This document shows, piece after piece, positions 1 through 10,649 of a stretch of 64,000 nt of DNA; position 1 is the first letter of the stretch, and the number at the start of each line of letters is the position of its first letter. Where the stretch lies: contig JALMGJ010000002.1 of NCBI GenBank assembly GCA_023362775.1, positions 61,554,914-61,618,913 of the forward strand. Reading direction: 5' to 3'. The stretch comes from Charina bottae (lineage: Eukaryota; Chordata; Lepidosauria; Squamata; Charinaidae). A model generated the notes under the pieces. The model saw only the letters and a program-made list of their open reading frames with translations, was not told the DNA's origin and searched no databases. The position numbers were made by a program, and so were the translations under genes.

Positions 1-115
1 CTTTTCTGACTAACGCATTTTATTCAAAGCTTTCTGAGCTGCACCCGATGAACTGAGCTGCAGCTCTTGAAAGCTTATGCCTTTTAATAAAATGTGTTAG
101 TCAGAAAAGGTGTTA
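1..115. mobile_element. Inverted pair of Penelope-like element (PLE) 3' ends
   Basis: The first 24 bases (CTTTTCTGACTAACGCATTT...) return inverted at about 86-109, and the inner parts also pair (AGCTGCA with TGCAGCT), so this is a head-to-head foldback. The inner sequence GATGAACTGAGCTGCAGCTC followed by TTGAAAGCTTATG matches a 3'-end sequence I recall as very common in reptile genomes and attribute to PLEs. The window starts at base 1, so the left flank and any TSD are unseen. It contains no coding capacity. PLE assignment is by similarity of layout to the other PLE ends in this window. Confidence 0.6.
41..80 (+). ncRNA. Hammerhead ribozyme-like core in PLE end (variant CCGATGA)
   Basis: The order of parts is C-CGATGA (consensus CTGANGA, one change) at 45-51, a stem II GAGC/GCTC, GAAA at 69-72, the self-complementary AGCT, and a U at the cleavage-site position (76). 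GCA at 41-43 can pair with TGC at 78-80 as stem I. The second core base is changed (T to C), so self-cleavage of this copy is doubtful. Confidence 0.5.
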
Positions 116-119
116 CCAG

Positions 120-2263
120 ACTTCATTGGAAAACCCTATGTATTGGCTGTCTTCTACTGGCTGTCCATGTTATTTCACTATAGTCCTACTGAAAGAGAGA
201 ACCCAAAAGTGTATCAATCTTCTAAGCAGGGGAAACAGAGTTCAGGAGATGAGCAAAGAAAGAGTTCTTGGTTGCTGGCTCTGCTCTTAATCTCTCTAGT
301 GGTCAACTGGAGAACTAGTGCAAAGAATTGGTACTTCTGGACCTGGATCTCCAAGAAAGGAAAGGTTCACTCTTGACTTTCTCTGCTGTAGGAATCTATT
401 TTTAATTCCTGCAGTTTTTGTTTTCAAACCATGGTTTTGTACTGTGAATAACTCTTCCATGCATTTATTTATTTCTAAATTTTATATTCTACCTTTCTGC
501 CCATAAAGCACTCGAGATGGCTAATGATTACCCCCCCCACCTTAAAATCTGAAACCACTAATAAAGTTGACTCAAATTAAAAAGGGTTAAGTGGAAGAGG
601 ATGTTCTCAACTCCTTTCCTGAATGCAGAAAGGGATGAGGGTCAACTGCACCTCCCAAAGGAATGTATTTCTGAATACCCCTACTTGAAATGGCCAGGAT
701 GATGCAGTTCTTCCACAGTTGTCCCTGTGGCCTAAGAATTTTTCTCAAAAATACTGAGCATGAGGTAACTATGGGCATTATTTGAAAATTCCATATGCCT
801 GTCCTGGAATCATATCCATCCACCATTACACTCAATTTGAATAGGTAAATACTTTAATAACACTGTTTATCATAGAAGACAGAAAATACATGTATACATA
901 TTGGCAGATGTATACAATTAACTGCTGCGGGAGATATAAAATAGTTCTACCTCAACTTTCTCTGGATGTAAATTCTTATCAACCTTTACAATTGGGTGAA
1001 CACTAGTATTGAAGTCCAGCTAAACTTCTGTAAGATTTAATGTAGATACCCATTTAATCTCTCCAAATCCCAAAATTATTGGCTGAGGCATGTGACTTCA
1101 CCCTTTTGATATTAAAATATCAATGGCCAATCCCCTGCAGCCTTAGGAAATAACTTTTTAAAAAGTAATTATCATCTTTGGACATAAGAAAGATGCCAAC
1201 CCCTTCATTACACCGTGCATAGCCAAAACCATTATAAACATTTTGATTTTTATAAAACAGTATATTTAATCATAATAAATTAGGATTTTTGCTACAGTTA
1301 TATACTACAGTATCCTACTATTATAAGATGAAATGCTGTTTAAATGTATTTTCAATAAATACATACTTTAGCTGGCTGCTGTTAAAATAAGGGACATATG
1401 CCCTTTTCTCATAAATCATCACCATCACCATCATCATCCACTTTCTCATAAGGCACAGAATCAAAATGATAAAGCATAAACATTAAAAATACCATAAAAA
1501 AGATTGAAAATCATTCAAACTCAGGCTGAAGAACTTGACTAGAGCCCTCCAATTTTTTAAATGCTGCAGTACATGAAGGACATTGAATGGATTTTACAGG
1601 AGGAAGAAGATCTCGCATCTGTTTGCAAGGGAGGGAGATGGCTGACAAGCGTCAACGGAATGCTAGAAGACACGCCAAGTGACCCTGAAATTGCACTGCC
1701 AGGGACTGAGACAGCAATCATGGGACATGCGGGCATTTCCTCTCTTATTTTGGGGGAGTCATTAGTGTGAAATTGCTTCTGTCTTAGATGGTGAAATTGT
1801 TGATCTCTTGGTGAATCAAGTCATTATGGAAAGTGGAATGCTCCAAAAGCAGAAACTCAGAAGAAGCATTCTCAGATGGAGAGGAACTAATTTTGACCAA
1901 GGAGATAGGAATGACCACCACTCATGGTGGGAAAATCAGCCTGAATCCTCTGCAGTTTTCATGTGGCAATTTGAAAAATGTACTTGTAAGCCAGGGGCAT
2001 TTATTTTTTAGAAATTGCCCTAATCTTATTTACTTGCCATGTTAATAAGGTGTGATATATCATATTGATGTTGGAAACTGCAGTACACTATGGAAAACAT
2101 TTACATACTTTTGTTTTATCATGAAGCTACTGGTACGAGGCTCTCGCCTTTCTTTCAGTAAGCTAGTTTCAGGTCACTGGGAGAAAGGGGGAGGCATACA
2201 TTTTTCCTTTTTGTCCCAATAACACAGAGCAGAATCATAAGCACCCATAGCTAGCCACAATGA
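120..2263. other. AT-rich non-coding stretch, no recognised element
   Basis: I see no element boundaries, conserved motif or coding exon here. There is a short impure (CAT)n run near 1417-1440. ORFs present are short, lack homology I recognise and overlap each other in several frames. Confidence 0.6.
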
Positions 2264-2440
2264 TGTCCAGTCCCGCCTTAGGCATGAAAGCCGGCTGGGT
2301 GACTTTGGGTTAGTCACTCTCTCTAAGCCCAACTCACCTCACAGGGTTGTTGTTGTGGGGAAAAGAGGAGGAGGAAGGAGTATTAGGTATGTTCGCCACC
2401 TTGAGTTATTTATAAAAATAATAAAGGCGGGATAAAAAAA
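2264..2440 (+). repeat. tRNA-derived SINE, 5'-truncated (reptile tRNA-SINE with AATAAAGGCGGGATAAA tail)
   Basis: It shares TCCCGCCTTAGGCATGAAAG, the CAGTCACTCTCTC block, CCTCACAGGGTTGTTGTTG and the tail ending GGCGGGATAAA with the copies at 15.3, 18.0, 19.0 and 56.6 kb. The tRNA-like 5' half present in those copies is missing here. Confidence 0.7.
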
Positions 2441-2449
2441 TCTAAAAAA

Positions 2450-3250
2450 GATGACTTGTGCACTGGGATGTCACAAGTCAAACTCCGCTCTTTCATACAT
2501 TGCTTTGGTCAGACCTCATCTAAAATACTATATCCAATTCCTAGGGCCACATGTTGAAAAGGAGTAGAGAAATTGGAAGAAGTTCAGCAAAGGGTAACAA
2601 TATAAAAAAGGTTGAAGCATCTGGGTATATTTAGCCTTTGGAAAAGATGGCTCGGGGAGAGGAATATGATAACACTCTTTAAATCCCTGAATGGATGTCA
2701 TACAGAAGAAACTCAAGACTTGTTTTCTTCTCCTTCCAGACAGCAGAATGTGGAATAATGGATTTAAGTTACAAGAAGAGAGAAAAATGTTCTAGCACAG
2801 GGTTTTCCAAAGTGCCGTCGCTGGCGACACACCAGTGGTGGCGGCGGCAGCACGGCGGCGGCGCGCGCACGGCGGCAGCGCAGGGGGGCGTGCGGCGCGC
2901 GCGTGTGCACGGTGGCAGCGCGGGGGGGCGTGCAGCGGCGCGCGTGTGCACCGTGGTGGCAGCAGCGGCGGCAGCCTCTGCTAAAATGCAGAAGCAGTGA
3001 TGCTGCGCCGCTGCTGCAGATGCCGTGCACACACGCGCCGCCGCTTCCGGGTGGTGTGGCGACACACCACGCTGTGCGTGGCGACACACTTTTGTGTCAC
3101 GACACACAGTTTGGAAAGCTCTGTTCTAGCAATAGAGCAGTTCAATAGTGGAACTTATTTCCCAGAAAGGGGGTGTGGTTGTGCCCCTGTGGCAGGAGGT
3201 GCTGCTTCTAAAACCTTCATCTTACCTGCTTCTAAAATCTTCTAAAACTC
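2450..3250 (+). mobile_element. CR1/L3-like LINE ORF2 C-terminal remnant, interrupted by a hAT MITE
   Basis: Broken translations across 2510-2797 resemble the C-terminal end of CR1-superfamily ORF2 proteins (RPHL..., then a LAFGKDG and GCHTEETQDLF stretch), with stops and frameshifts. The similarity resumes after the MITE at 3132 (about AIEQFNSGTYFP). The clade (CR1, L3 or a relative) is uncertain. The MITE's duplicated TSD lies inside the LINE-derived sequence, so the MITE inserted after the LINE. Confidence 0.5.
2798..3123. mobile_element. CpG-rich hAT MITE, copy 1
   Basis: It is bounded by a perfect 8-bp duplication TTCTAGCA (2790-2797 and 3124-3131). The ends are imperfect inverted repeats (CAGGGTTTTCCAAA... 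and ...TTTGGAAAGCTCTG), followed inward by GTGTCG-type motifs. The core is an extreme GC/CpG-rich tract of GGCGGC and GCGCGC blocks. There is no transposase. The overlapping ORFs on both strands are composition artefacts. 8-bp TSD plus CAG-type TIR fits the hAT superfamily. Confidence 0.8.
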
Positions 3251-5334
3251 TTCATCTGGTTCTGGTTTCCTACAAATGCTATTCTAAAGAAGGGGGCAGC
3301 CACAGAAAAGGCATGCCTTCATAGGCCCTGTGCTAGCAACCTTTTAGAGGAGAGACCCAAAGTTAAGTCCTTTCCAGCTCTCATTGGACTACAGCTTGCG
3401 TCATCTGTCTCCAGGATGCTCAAGTATTAAGTTGGAGATGGATGAGAATTGTAGTCCTGTAGATGGAGTATATATCCCATCTTGGGAAGGATGCGTTAGT
3501 TTGTTGATAGGACCTCATTTATGGACTCTGTCTTCATTTTTAGGTACCTTACATAACTATTATATTCTATTTTTTACAAAAGGAGCATTGTCTTAAATAT
3601 TTTAATAGTTTGCCTTAAGTAAACCTGGCTCTAGAGAAATAATAGTATTTTGAAAATCACTATCATCCCTGCCCTTGTTAAACAAAATGGGATTTTATCA
3701 CTAATAATTTAGAAGCAGTGATATGTTTGATCTAATGGCTGCTTTAGTTTAGAGGAATTGCTTAAATTCTCCTTATAGGCTTTAGTTTCTATTAAAAGAC
3801 TTTTGACCTTGAAGCTTTTATTTGATTTTGAATGGCTTCTTATTCAAATGCAAATAGTAATAACCTAGAGAGAAAGACTTCGTTTATAAAGTGGATTTGC
3901 TTTTTTGAGTCTAAGGAGGATGAGTTTGAACATCCATTTTTAATTTCTTTAAAATTAATGAATTTTAATTTGGGTCAATGAAAGAAAATTAATAATGGAA
4001 ACAAAAGCAAGAGCTTCTTTTTCTCTCTTTCCTGCTAAGGAGGTATTATTTCCACCCCTAGGATGGATCTATGCAAGCATCTCATTCTGGCTGGGTGACA
4101 TCTATTTCACTCTTAATTCGCATAACATATTTCCCAACCTGTCATATTACCATATACCTACAACATAGTGATTATTTCTCAGGTCTTTTTATGAGGGTTC
4201 TTTGAGAAAATCATAGTCTCCATGCACTGGAGGGCAAAATGTGTTCCAAACTTGTGATATTTTAATGGCCTGGTTGGAAAGGTTTCCATTGCATGGTGGC
4301 CTAAGAATTAAGCAGGGCTGAGATGAACATTTTAGAAGGAGCACCAACTTTAAGTGCTACAGAGAATGCTGTTGTGACAGGTAGAAAATAAAGATGCAAA
4401 GGCACTGACTGCATTCAGGAACAGCAAAGGGCAGGGGCTTCCCCAGGGGTAGGGGAGTCAAAAAATAAAGATGATAGCTGGAATTGCACAATTGAAGTCC
4501 CACTTTCTTTGTTTTACATGCATTGAATATAAAGTTAACTCAGAGGTGGGCACCCTAGAGCCCCTTCCAACCATAACTGCTGAAAACTGGTGGTGTAATG
4601 TTCTGCTTTTTGAAGCATGAGTATACGAACATTATGGTGTAAGCTCTGAAATACATGAAAAATCCATTTTTCAAAAAGTGGGACAGGCGTACGAATTCTT
4701 TCCCCAAGTACAGGAAAACAAAAGCAAAATCTTGGTCCTGCTCAACTGCATAACCATTTTATCCATTGCTGCCCTTGGGCTCCTTCCATATGGTGTGTCC
4801 CTTAGCCACCAAAAAGTTGTTTGCTTAGTTCTTGGAGCAAGGGAAGGATGGGGATTAGATAAATCTATGGAGAGCTGATCTTTCAATTCTTCTTGAGGCT
4901 GCATGTTACCTTTGGGTTAGGCCAGCATTCTTCCAAATGCCAGGTGTGTGGGAACAATGACACATATCTGGTTGGTCACTCTGAGATACAAGTTGGAGTA
5001 AGATGGGTCTTGGCCTGATCCAGCAGGACTATTTTTATGTTCTATTCTTCTAAGCACATGGTAATATGGATTGCAAAAACTGCCTTCTAGGGGAATTGCT
5101 CACTGATTGGCATAGAAGAGATGTGTCTGTTTGGTCCTTTCAAACTCTATTCTTTTTAAAAAGGGTTGTATGTACCAGACTCTTCTCCAGCTTAGCAACT
5201 TGCATATTTAAAGATCAGGAAGGGAACAAAATCTCACATTATTCCATAGGGTTTTGGATTCAGATTCTTTTAAAAAATCATTTGGCATTAATTATGTATC
5301 AAATATTTATAAAATGCATGAACTAATTTAGAGC
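3251..5334. other. AT-rich non-coding stretch with one faint old repeat
   Basis: Mostly unique-looking sequence. At about 4940-5045 a segment containing TGGGTCTTGGCCTGATCCAGCAG resembles an old interspersed repeat frequent in reptile genomes, whose family I cannot name securely. No exon or regulatory site could be supported. Confidence 0.45.
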
Positions 5335-5342
5335 TTCTAATT

Positions 5343-5711
5343 CAGGGCTTTCCAAACTTTTCATGTTGGTGACACACCAACGGCGGCATGTGAAAACCCA
5401 GAAGCACTGCCGCCACCATGGTGCTTCCGGGTTTTTGCGCACTGCGGCAGCACTGCCGGGTTTTAGTGCGCCGCCACCACCACCGTGGCGCGTCCGGGTT
5501 TTTGTGCGCCACCGCCATGGCGGTGCTTTTGGGTTTTTGTGCGCTGCGGCAGCGGTGGTGTCCTGGTGTGCCGCGCAAAAACCCAGAAGCGCTGATGGCC
5601 CAACGCCATGCACGCTACTGCGCCATCAGCGCTTCCGGGTTTTCGCGCAGCACACCTGGGCCCCACAGGCAACACAGTACTGTGTCTTGACACACAGTTT
5701 AGAAAGCTATG
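5343..5711. mobile_element. CpG-rich hAT MITE, copy 2
   Basis: A perfect 8-bp TSD, TTCTAATT, lies at 5335-5342 and 5712-5719. Ends are CAGGGCTTTCCAAACT... and ...AGTTTAGAAAGCTATG. The core is CpG-rich and holds several inverted repeats, for example 5573-5599 against 5622-5648, with the shared motif AGCGCTTCCGGGTTTT. Its core differs greatly from copy 1 while the ends match. Confidence 0.8.
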
Positions 5712-6064
5712 TTCTAATTATTAGTAATAGCGTACTTTGTAACTGCAAAACATTATTTTCATAAATTTATGCTGCAGCATAAATAAACAAAACCTTGCAC
5801 AAGTTTTTACCTCCTTAGAGAATGACCTTGAATGCAGACCTCATGGCTTAAACATCTACCAAATGTTGGAATTTCATGCTCCTTATTGCCTCCTTTTTTT
5901 ATCATCTTGCATAATGGAGAGCTCTGGAGAACAGGAACATTTGCCAGCCTTGTTTGTGCAATTTTGGTTGGTTCTCAAATAGGTGTTCCCTAGCTATGGA
6001 TTTTGGATTTTTTTTTTCACAGAGCTACATATGTAGCTATAATAGCTTTTTAAAAGGATTAGAC

Positions 6065-6198
6065 CAGTGTTTCTCAACCTTAGCAACTTTAAGCTGTGTG
6101 GACTTCAACTCCCAGAATTCCCCAGCCAGGATGTTGGCTGGGGAATTCTGGGAGTTGAAGTCCACACAGCTTAAAGTTGCCAAGGTTGACAAACACTG
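6065..6198. mobile_element. Foldback hAT MITE, copy 1 (134 bp)
   Basis: The element is a near-perfect hairpin from CAGTGTTTCTCAACC to its complement GGTTGACAAACACTG, with central CCCAGCCA/TGGCTGGGG. It is flanked by a perfect 8-bp TSD GATTAGAC (6057-6064, 6199-6206). TIR sequence and TSD length fit hAT. Confidence 0.85.
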
Positions 6199-7579
6199 GA
6201 TTAGACTGATATTTGTGTACCAAAGAGAGAGAGAGAGGTTCTGAACCTGTTTCTGACAAATATATTTGACAAATTGTGAACGATCTTGTAGAATGTTTCC
6301 CCAAAGCTTTATTTACCATATGTTTGCAATTGTTTGAATGTTGTGTCATTTCCTTCTTTTTTTTAACTCCATGAAATAAGATTGCAATGTAGGCAGTTTG
6401 AGCAACTGCCTGTTTAAAGAATAGCGTCCTTTTCAAAATATAGATTAGAAAAGCCTTCGTAATCCATTGATATGTTTTTGTTTTACCAATAGAGCTGATC
6501 TGTAAATTAGATAGAACTTCAACAGGCAAATCCCAAGCTAAGTAAAGGTGGTAACTTGTTGGATTCTGGACTCATAGTGACAGTGCTTTTTGTAATTAAT
6601 AGAGCTTCTTCCTGGAAAATGTTTTTATCAGTATGTTACATTCTTGCTGTGCATTCCACTGATCATAAGATTATAAAATCTGTGAAATCCTGTGCATACA
6701 ATGTAACATCTAGTACAAATGTATCTGGAAAAAAAAAAACATTAAGAAAATGGTTCCGGAGAGAATGTATGTCTGGAAGATGGGAGTCTTTTTTCTAAGT
6801 TGGATAACTTTTTAAAAGCAGAATGTGTGGTTTTATGCATATAAGAAATCAATGTTCTTAACCAGAAATATAAAAGGTGTACTTCCGGTGGGGAACATGG
6901 CTGACTGAACAGCCTTGTCCGCGAGCTCTGCGGACAGAACTGACAACACAGGGGTTTTTTTCGGGCTCAGGCTTTTACCTGAAGCCCAGAGCTTTTTCAA
7001 GAGTTAAGAAAAAGCTCAGAATTATCCCATTTCATCCTCCAAAACGTCGCCTTGCAGCCTGAGAATTGCAAACAGCGAAGACCCGGTAAGAGACGACAGG
7101 AGGCTGGGAAGCCATCATTTCCAACCCACGTTTGTAGCCTTAAAAGGACATTAGGTCAAGGCCCCCCATTTCTAAATCACTAAATTTATATTTCTTTACG
7201 TTTTCTTACCCTAAGAAAGGCTTTCTACAACAAGAAAAAGCGGACTCTCTTGGTGCCTATCGTTATTTCTGGATTAATTTAAAAAACTTTTTTTTAAGTC
7301 TTTGGTTTACTTCGCATCTAAATATTAAGGTGGACTGAGAATAACTAATCATCTCCCCATTACTATTTTTGTATTTAATTTGAAGGACTTAACTTTTTCC
7401 TACACGCTGAATCTGCTGTTTTGAGTTTTCATTTTTCTGTTCACTATCCATAGCTGCTGGTTAGCACATTTTTCTTTTGTCAATTTCACTTAATAACTTC
7501 GCAAGCCTTTCATTAACCCATTAGCTCCTATCTGCATTAGTTAAGTATCTAGGGGGCACCATAATCTACTGCCTGAAAA

Positions 7580-8056
7580 ATGGATGACCTTAAGGAAATC
7601 TTCTCAGAGCTTCATTCTGGGCTTTGTTGTGATTTCAGACAGATTTTCCCTGACACCTGCCAAGCCATTCTGCAAGATATTTGGGATATTGCAGAAAATA
7701 TCAGTTCTAAAATGTGTCAACTGGCTGAAGACATTCTGGGGGGAGAGGAAGAAGTTTATCAAGAGGGAGATATGTTTCCTGACAGTGAGAATGGACTCTC
7801 TGAAGACATGCCAGGCGACGAACACACTTTGGTGAAGAAGGAGTTAAAGTTTGACTTGCAAGATACTGACAAGGCTGTTTTTCTGAAGGATTGTTTTGGG
7901 AATGAAGCTATGTTATGTGGGAGGTTTTCTACTGAGGAGTTAGATTTATTAAGGGGGGCAGTTGGGCTGCTTAATTTTTTTAATGAAAAATGCCTTATGT
8001 GTAATATAGAGACAAGTAAATGTTCTGGTATATTTCGATGTGGGATAAGAAATTAA
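7580..8056 (+). CDS. Short ORF (158 codons) of L1-derived element A
   Basis: An open frame starts at an ATG and runs 158 codons. It is acidic in the middle (runs of E and D at residues 52-72) and begins with a helical-looking segment containing EIFSELHSGL. The second element encodes a related but decayed frame: ICPDT/ECCQPILQ, then SSKMCQLAED against TSKLCYLAED, then LLRGAVGLL against FLRGAVGLF. Conservation between two copies suggests this was a real ORF1-like or ORF1-N-terminal product rather than chance. I recognise no catalytic motif and assign no function. No coiled coil is obvious. Confidence 0.45.
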   Translation: MDDLKEIFSELHSGLCCDFRQIFPDTCQAILQDIWDIAENISSKMCQLAEDILGGEEEVYQEGDMFPDSENGLSEDMPGDEHTLVKKELKFDLQDTDKAVFLKDCFGNEAMLCGRFSTEELDLLRGAVGLLNFFNEKCLMCNIETSKCSGIFRCGIRN

Positions 8057-8347
8057 GAATATGTATTTGGATTGATATTAAGGCTTGTATGATTCGATTT
8101 TTCTTTAATGATTTAAAGTTTGTTTGATTTTTTAAGATTTATAAGATATAAGAATAAGTGTTTGGTTTTAGGTTTAATAGGGTTAAGATTGTTATAGTAT
8201 TATTAAGTATAAAAGTAGACAATTTAATTGTTTTTATAATTTGATTTTTATTATATTGGCCAGAAATATATAGAATAGTGGTAGGAAGGATATATTTAAA
8301 TAAATGGGTTCCTTTGGGGGAGGGAGTTAATTTAGAGGTTTATAGTA

Positions 8348-8912
8348 GGTGACTGCAGCCATGAAATTAAAAGACGCTTGCTCCTTGGGAGGAAAGCTAT
8401 GGCAAACCTAGACAGCATATTAAAAAGCAGAGACATCACCTTGCCGACAAAGGTCCGTATAGTTAAAGCTATGGTTTTTCCAGTAGTAATGTATGGCTGT
8501 GAGAGTTGGACCATAAGGAAGGCTCAGCGCTGAAGAATTGATGCTTTCAAACTGTGGTGCTGGAGAAGACTCTTAAGAGTCCCCTGGACTGCAAGGAGGT
8601 CAAACCAGTCAATCCTAAAGGAAATCAACCCTGAGTGCTCATTGGAAGGACAGATGCTGAAGCTGAAGCTCAAATACTTTGGCCACCTAGTGCGAAGAGA
8701 GGACTCACTGGAAAAGACCCTGATGCTGGGAAAGACTGAAGGCAAAAGGAGAAGGGGACGGCAGAGGATGAGATGGTTAGATAGCATCACCAATGTAATG
8801 AACATGAATTTGAGTAAACTCCGAGAGACAGTGGAGGACAGGAAGGCCTGGCATGCTATGGTCCATGAGGTCACCAAGAGTCGGACATGACTAAACGAGT
8901 GAACAACAACAA
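8348..8912 (+). mobile_element. BovB LINE (RTE clade), 5'-truncated 3' end
   Basis: It aligns base for base with the final 565 bp of the long BovB at 30,239-30,803, beginning GGTGACTGCAGCC and ending in an (AAC)n tail. It encodes the C-terminal part of the reverse transcriptase (AMVFPVVMYGCESWTIRKA). An in-frame TGA at 8531-8533 breaks it, just after the KAQR codons. Few other differences suggest a recent insertion. Confidence 0.9.
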
Positions 8913-8918
8913 CAAAAA

Positions 8919-9180
8919 GGTAGGTAAAGGTTCCCCCCGCACATTTGTGCAGTCGTATCTGACTCTAGGGGCCGGTGCTCATCTCCGTTTGTTAGTTGAA
9001 GAGCCAGCGTTGTCCGAAGATGCTTCCACAGTCATGTGGCCAGCATGACACACGCGGAACGCTGTTACCTACCCACCGAAGTGGTACCTATTCATCTACT
9101 TGCATTTGCATGCTTTCGAATTGCTAGGTTGGCAAGAGCTGGGGCGAGTGTGGGAGCTCACTCCATCACACGGGGCTAGT
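8919..9180 (-). mobile_element. Sauria-type SINE, minus strand, 5'-truncated
   Basis: Reads GGTAAAGGTTCCCCCCGCAC, the reverse complement of the GTGC...GGGGGAACCTTTACC tail, then the AGACGCTTCC-type central block. It stops in the tRNA-like part near GGGCTAG, so the A box is missing. It abuts the BovB tail directly. Confidence 0.85.
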
Positions 9181-9703
9181 TATATATTTGTTTATTTTTC
9201 TTTATATATAAGGGGAAGGAGCAATTGTCTTTAGTGATTTTTATAATGTGTCTATGGAATGATTTATAGAAATAATGTGATCTTGGTTAGATTTAGAGTA
9301 AGAGATTAATTATGGAAATTGTTGTATATTCTTGTTGTTGAAAGTCGGAAGTCATCTTGTAATTTCTTAAAAAATCCTTCTGAGATTTCCCCCCCCCAAA
9401 TTTCTCAATCTAATCTACAGCCCTGGATTTCCCTTCAAGTACTAATTAAGTCTTTACTCTATTTAGCTTTTTGCAGTCACTCTAGCTCAGCCTGATGTTG
9501 CCTCCTGTGACTAACTGGAATATAGCCCATGACAGATCCCTGCTTTAGAATTACTATAGGGGGTAATTCTAACCAAAGTTGTAGCATCTTCTATAACTAG
9601 TTAGAAGATAGTATATATCATCTATGGCATAAATCAAATAATAAATACATTTATTTTGTTTATTAATCTTAGTTTTTAGAAAAACCCTAAGCATTTCAAG
9701 TAT

Positions 9704-10185
9704 GGGACATAACATGACACAAAATCCTATTTGAAAACACAGAAATACTGGTCAACACCAAAAGCCACTACACCAGATTATACAGGGAAGCCATTGAAAT
9801 TCACAAACACCAGCTCAGTTACAATAAAAAAGAAGAAAGTCTAAAAATTAGCAAAACCTGGCTACCAGTCCTGAAAAACACAGCCTGCAAAAGGTCAACG
9901 AACTCAGCTCAACCACCAGGATATGGGAATACTTCTCACAATGAACATGCTAATCATGCTCAGCAGCCACTCGTTAACATTTCAACACACAACCCCCCCC
10001 CCACCTAATCTCCTATAACTTAGCTCTATAAATAGAAAACAAACATTGCCACTCTACCTGGGCACAGAGATATCGCTTCTGTCTGTGCTCCTGCCCTCTG
10101 AAGATGCCGGCCACAGATGCTGGTGAAACGTTATGAACCACAACTTCCAGAACACAGCCACACAGCCCGGAAGACCCACAAGAGC
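9704..10185 (+). mobile_element. Penelope-like element 3' end, family B
   Basis: A 12-bp perfect TSD, CATTTCAAGTAT, lies at 9692-9703 and 10,186-10,197. Frame remnants read NTEILVNTKSHYTRLYREAI then IHKHQL, resembling the GIY-YIG region C-terminal part of PLE proteins, then stops. The untranslated end holds a hammerhead core. There is also a C-run near 9990. The copy is 5'-truncated and cannot encode a complete protein. Confidence 0.75.
10098..10132 (+). ncRNA. Hammerhead ribozyme core in PLE family B
   Basis: CTGAAGA (10,098-10,104), a hairpin with arms GCCGGC/GCTGGT (one or two mismatches), then GAAACGTT (10,125-10,132). After GAAA the ACGT is self-complementary, followed by T as the H position. 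Hammerhead motifs are known from Penelope-like elements. Stem I pairing around this copy is weak. Confidence 0.6.
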
Positions 10186-10197
10186 CATTTCAAGTAT

Positions 10198-10637
10198 ATT
10201 CCATGTACCTCCAAGTTGATGAATTGCAAGTGACAATATGTTGACTTGCAAAGTAGCCCCTAGATTACAGATCCTAGCTTGCATAGATCAGCGTGAGCAT
10301 CCTTGGGGTAAAATGTGGCTTTGGTTGGCTTGTGTCCTATTGGCTAAAATATGTCCTAATGGACCTGTCCTCTCTGCTCAGACTGTGCAAAGCATTCAAA
10401 AAGGGGTGCTTTGCAAAGACTGTTGAAATGAGTCCTCAATATGTTAAACCTGAAGGGTCCTCTAGAAAGCTTTCATGGGTGTTCAGAGGCTTTACCTAGC
10501 CATGTCCATGCATGCACAGACAACTCTGTTGAAATTGTTAGTGAAGCATTATGTGAAGTGCCCCTTTCAAATCCTTTCCACAGCCCTATCTGTGTGATCT
10601 AAGGCTCTGCTCTCTTGGGGTCCTACATCATGCAGAG
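10198..10637. other. Short unique spacer between two PLE insertions
   Basis: No recognisable element or exon. Short overlapping ORFs only. Confidence 0.5.
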
Positions 10638-10649
10638 AGTTGTACTAAT

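Larger units (their letters stand above)
6882..9375 (+). mobile_element. L1-derived non-autonomous element A, interrupted by BovB and SINE
   Basis: It begins CTTCCGGTGGGGAACATGGC, like the second copy at 47,311 (CTTCCGGTGGGAATATGGCG). The two align through a GC-moderate leader, a T-rich segment, a short ORF and a region ending in TGAAAGTCGGAAGTCA. No reverse transcriptase is present between ORF and tail, so it depends on another element. L1 origin is inferred from the poly(A)/AATAAA tail and T-rich 3' end of the second copy. The 3' end of this copy is lost near 9375. BovB (8348-8912) and a SINE (about 8919-9180) split it. Confidence 0.55.

Noticed and set aside
2801..3070. CpG-island promoter of a host gene
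   Set aside because: Bounded precisely by a hAT TSD and TIRs, no exon nearby; a MITE explains it better.
2764..3148. Several ORFs of 80-112 codons in both strands over the CpG-rich tract
   Set aside because: They lie in the CpG-rich MITE core; arginine- and alanine-rich on both strands, no domain, bounded by MITE ends.
5323..5764. ORFs of 76-133 codons in the second MITE
   Set aside because: CpG-rich composition; no domain; bounded by a TSD.
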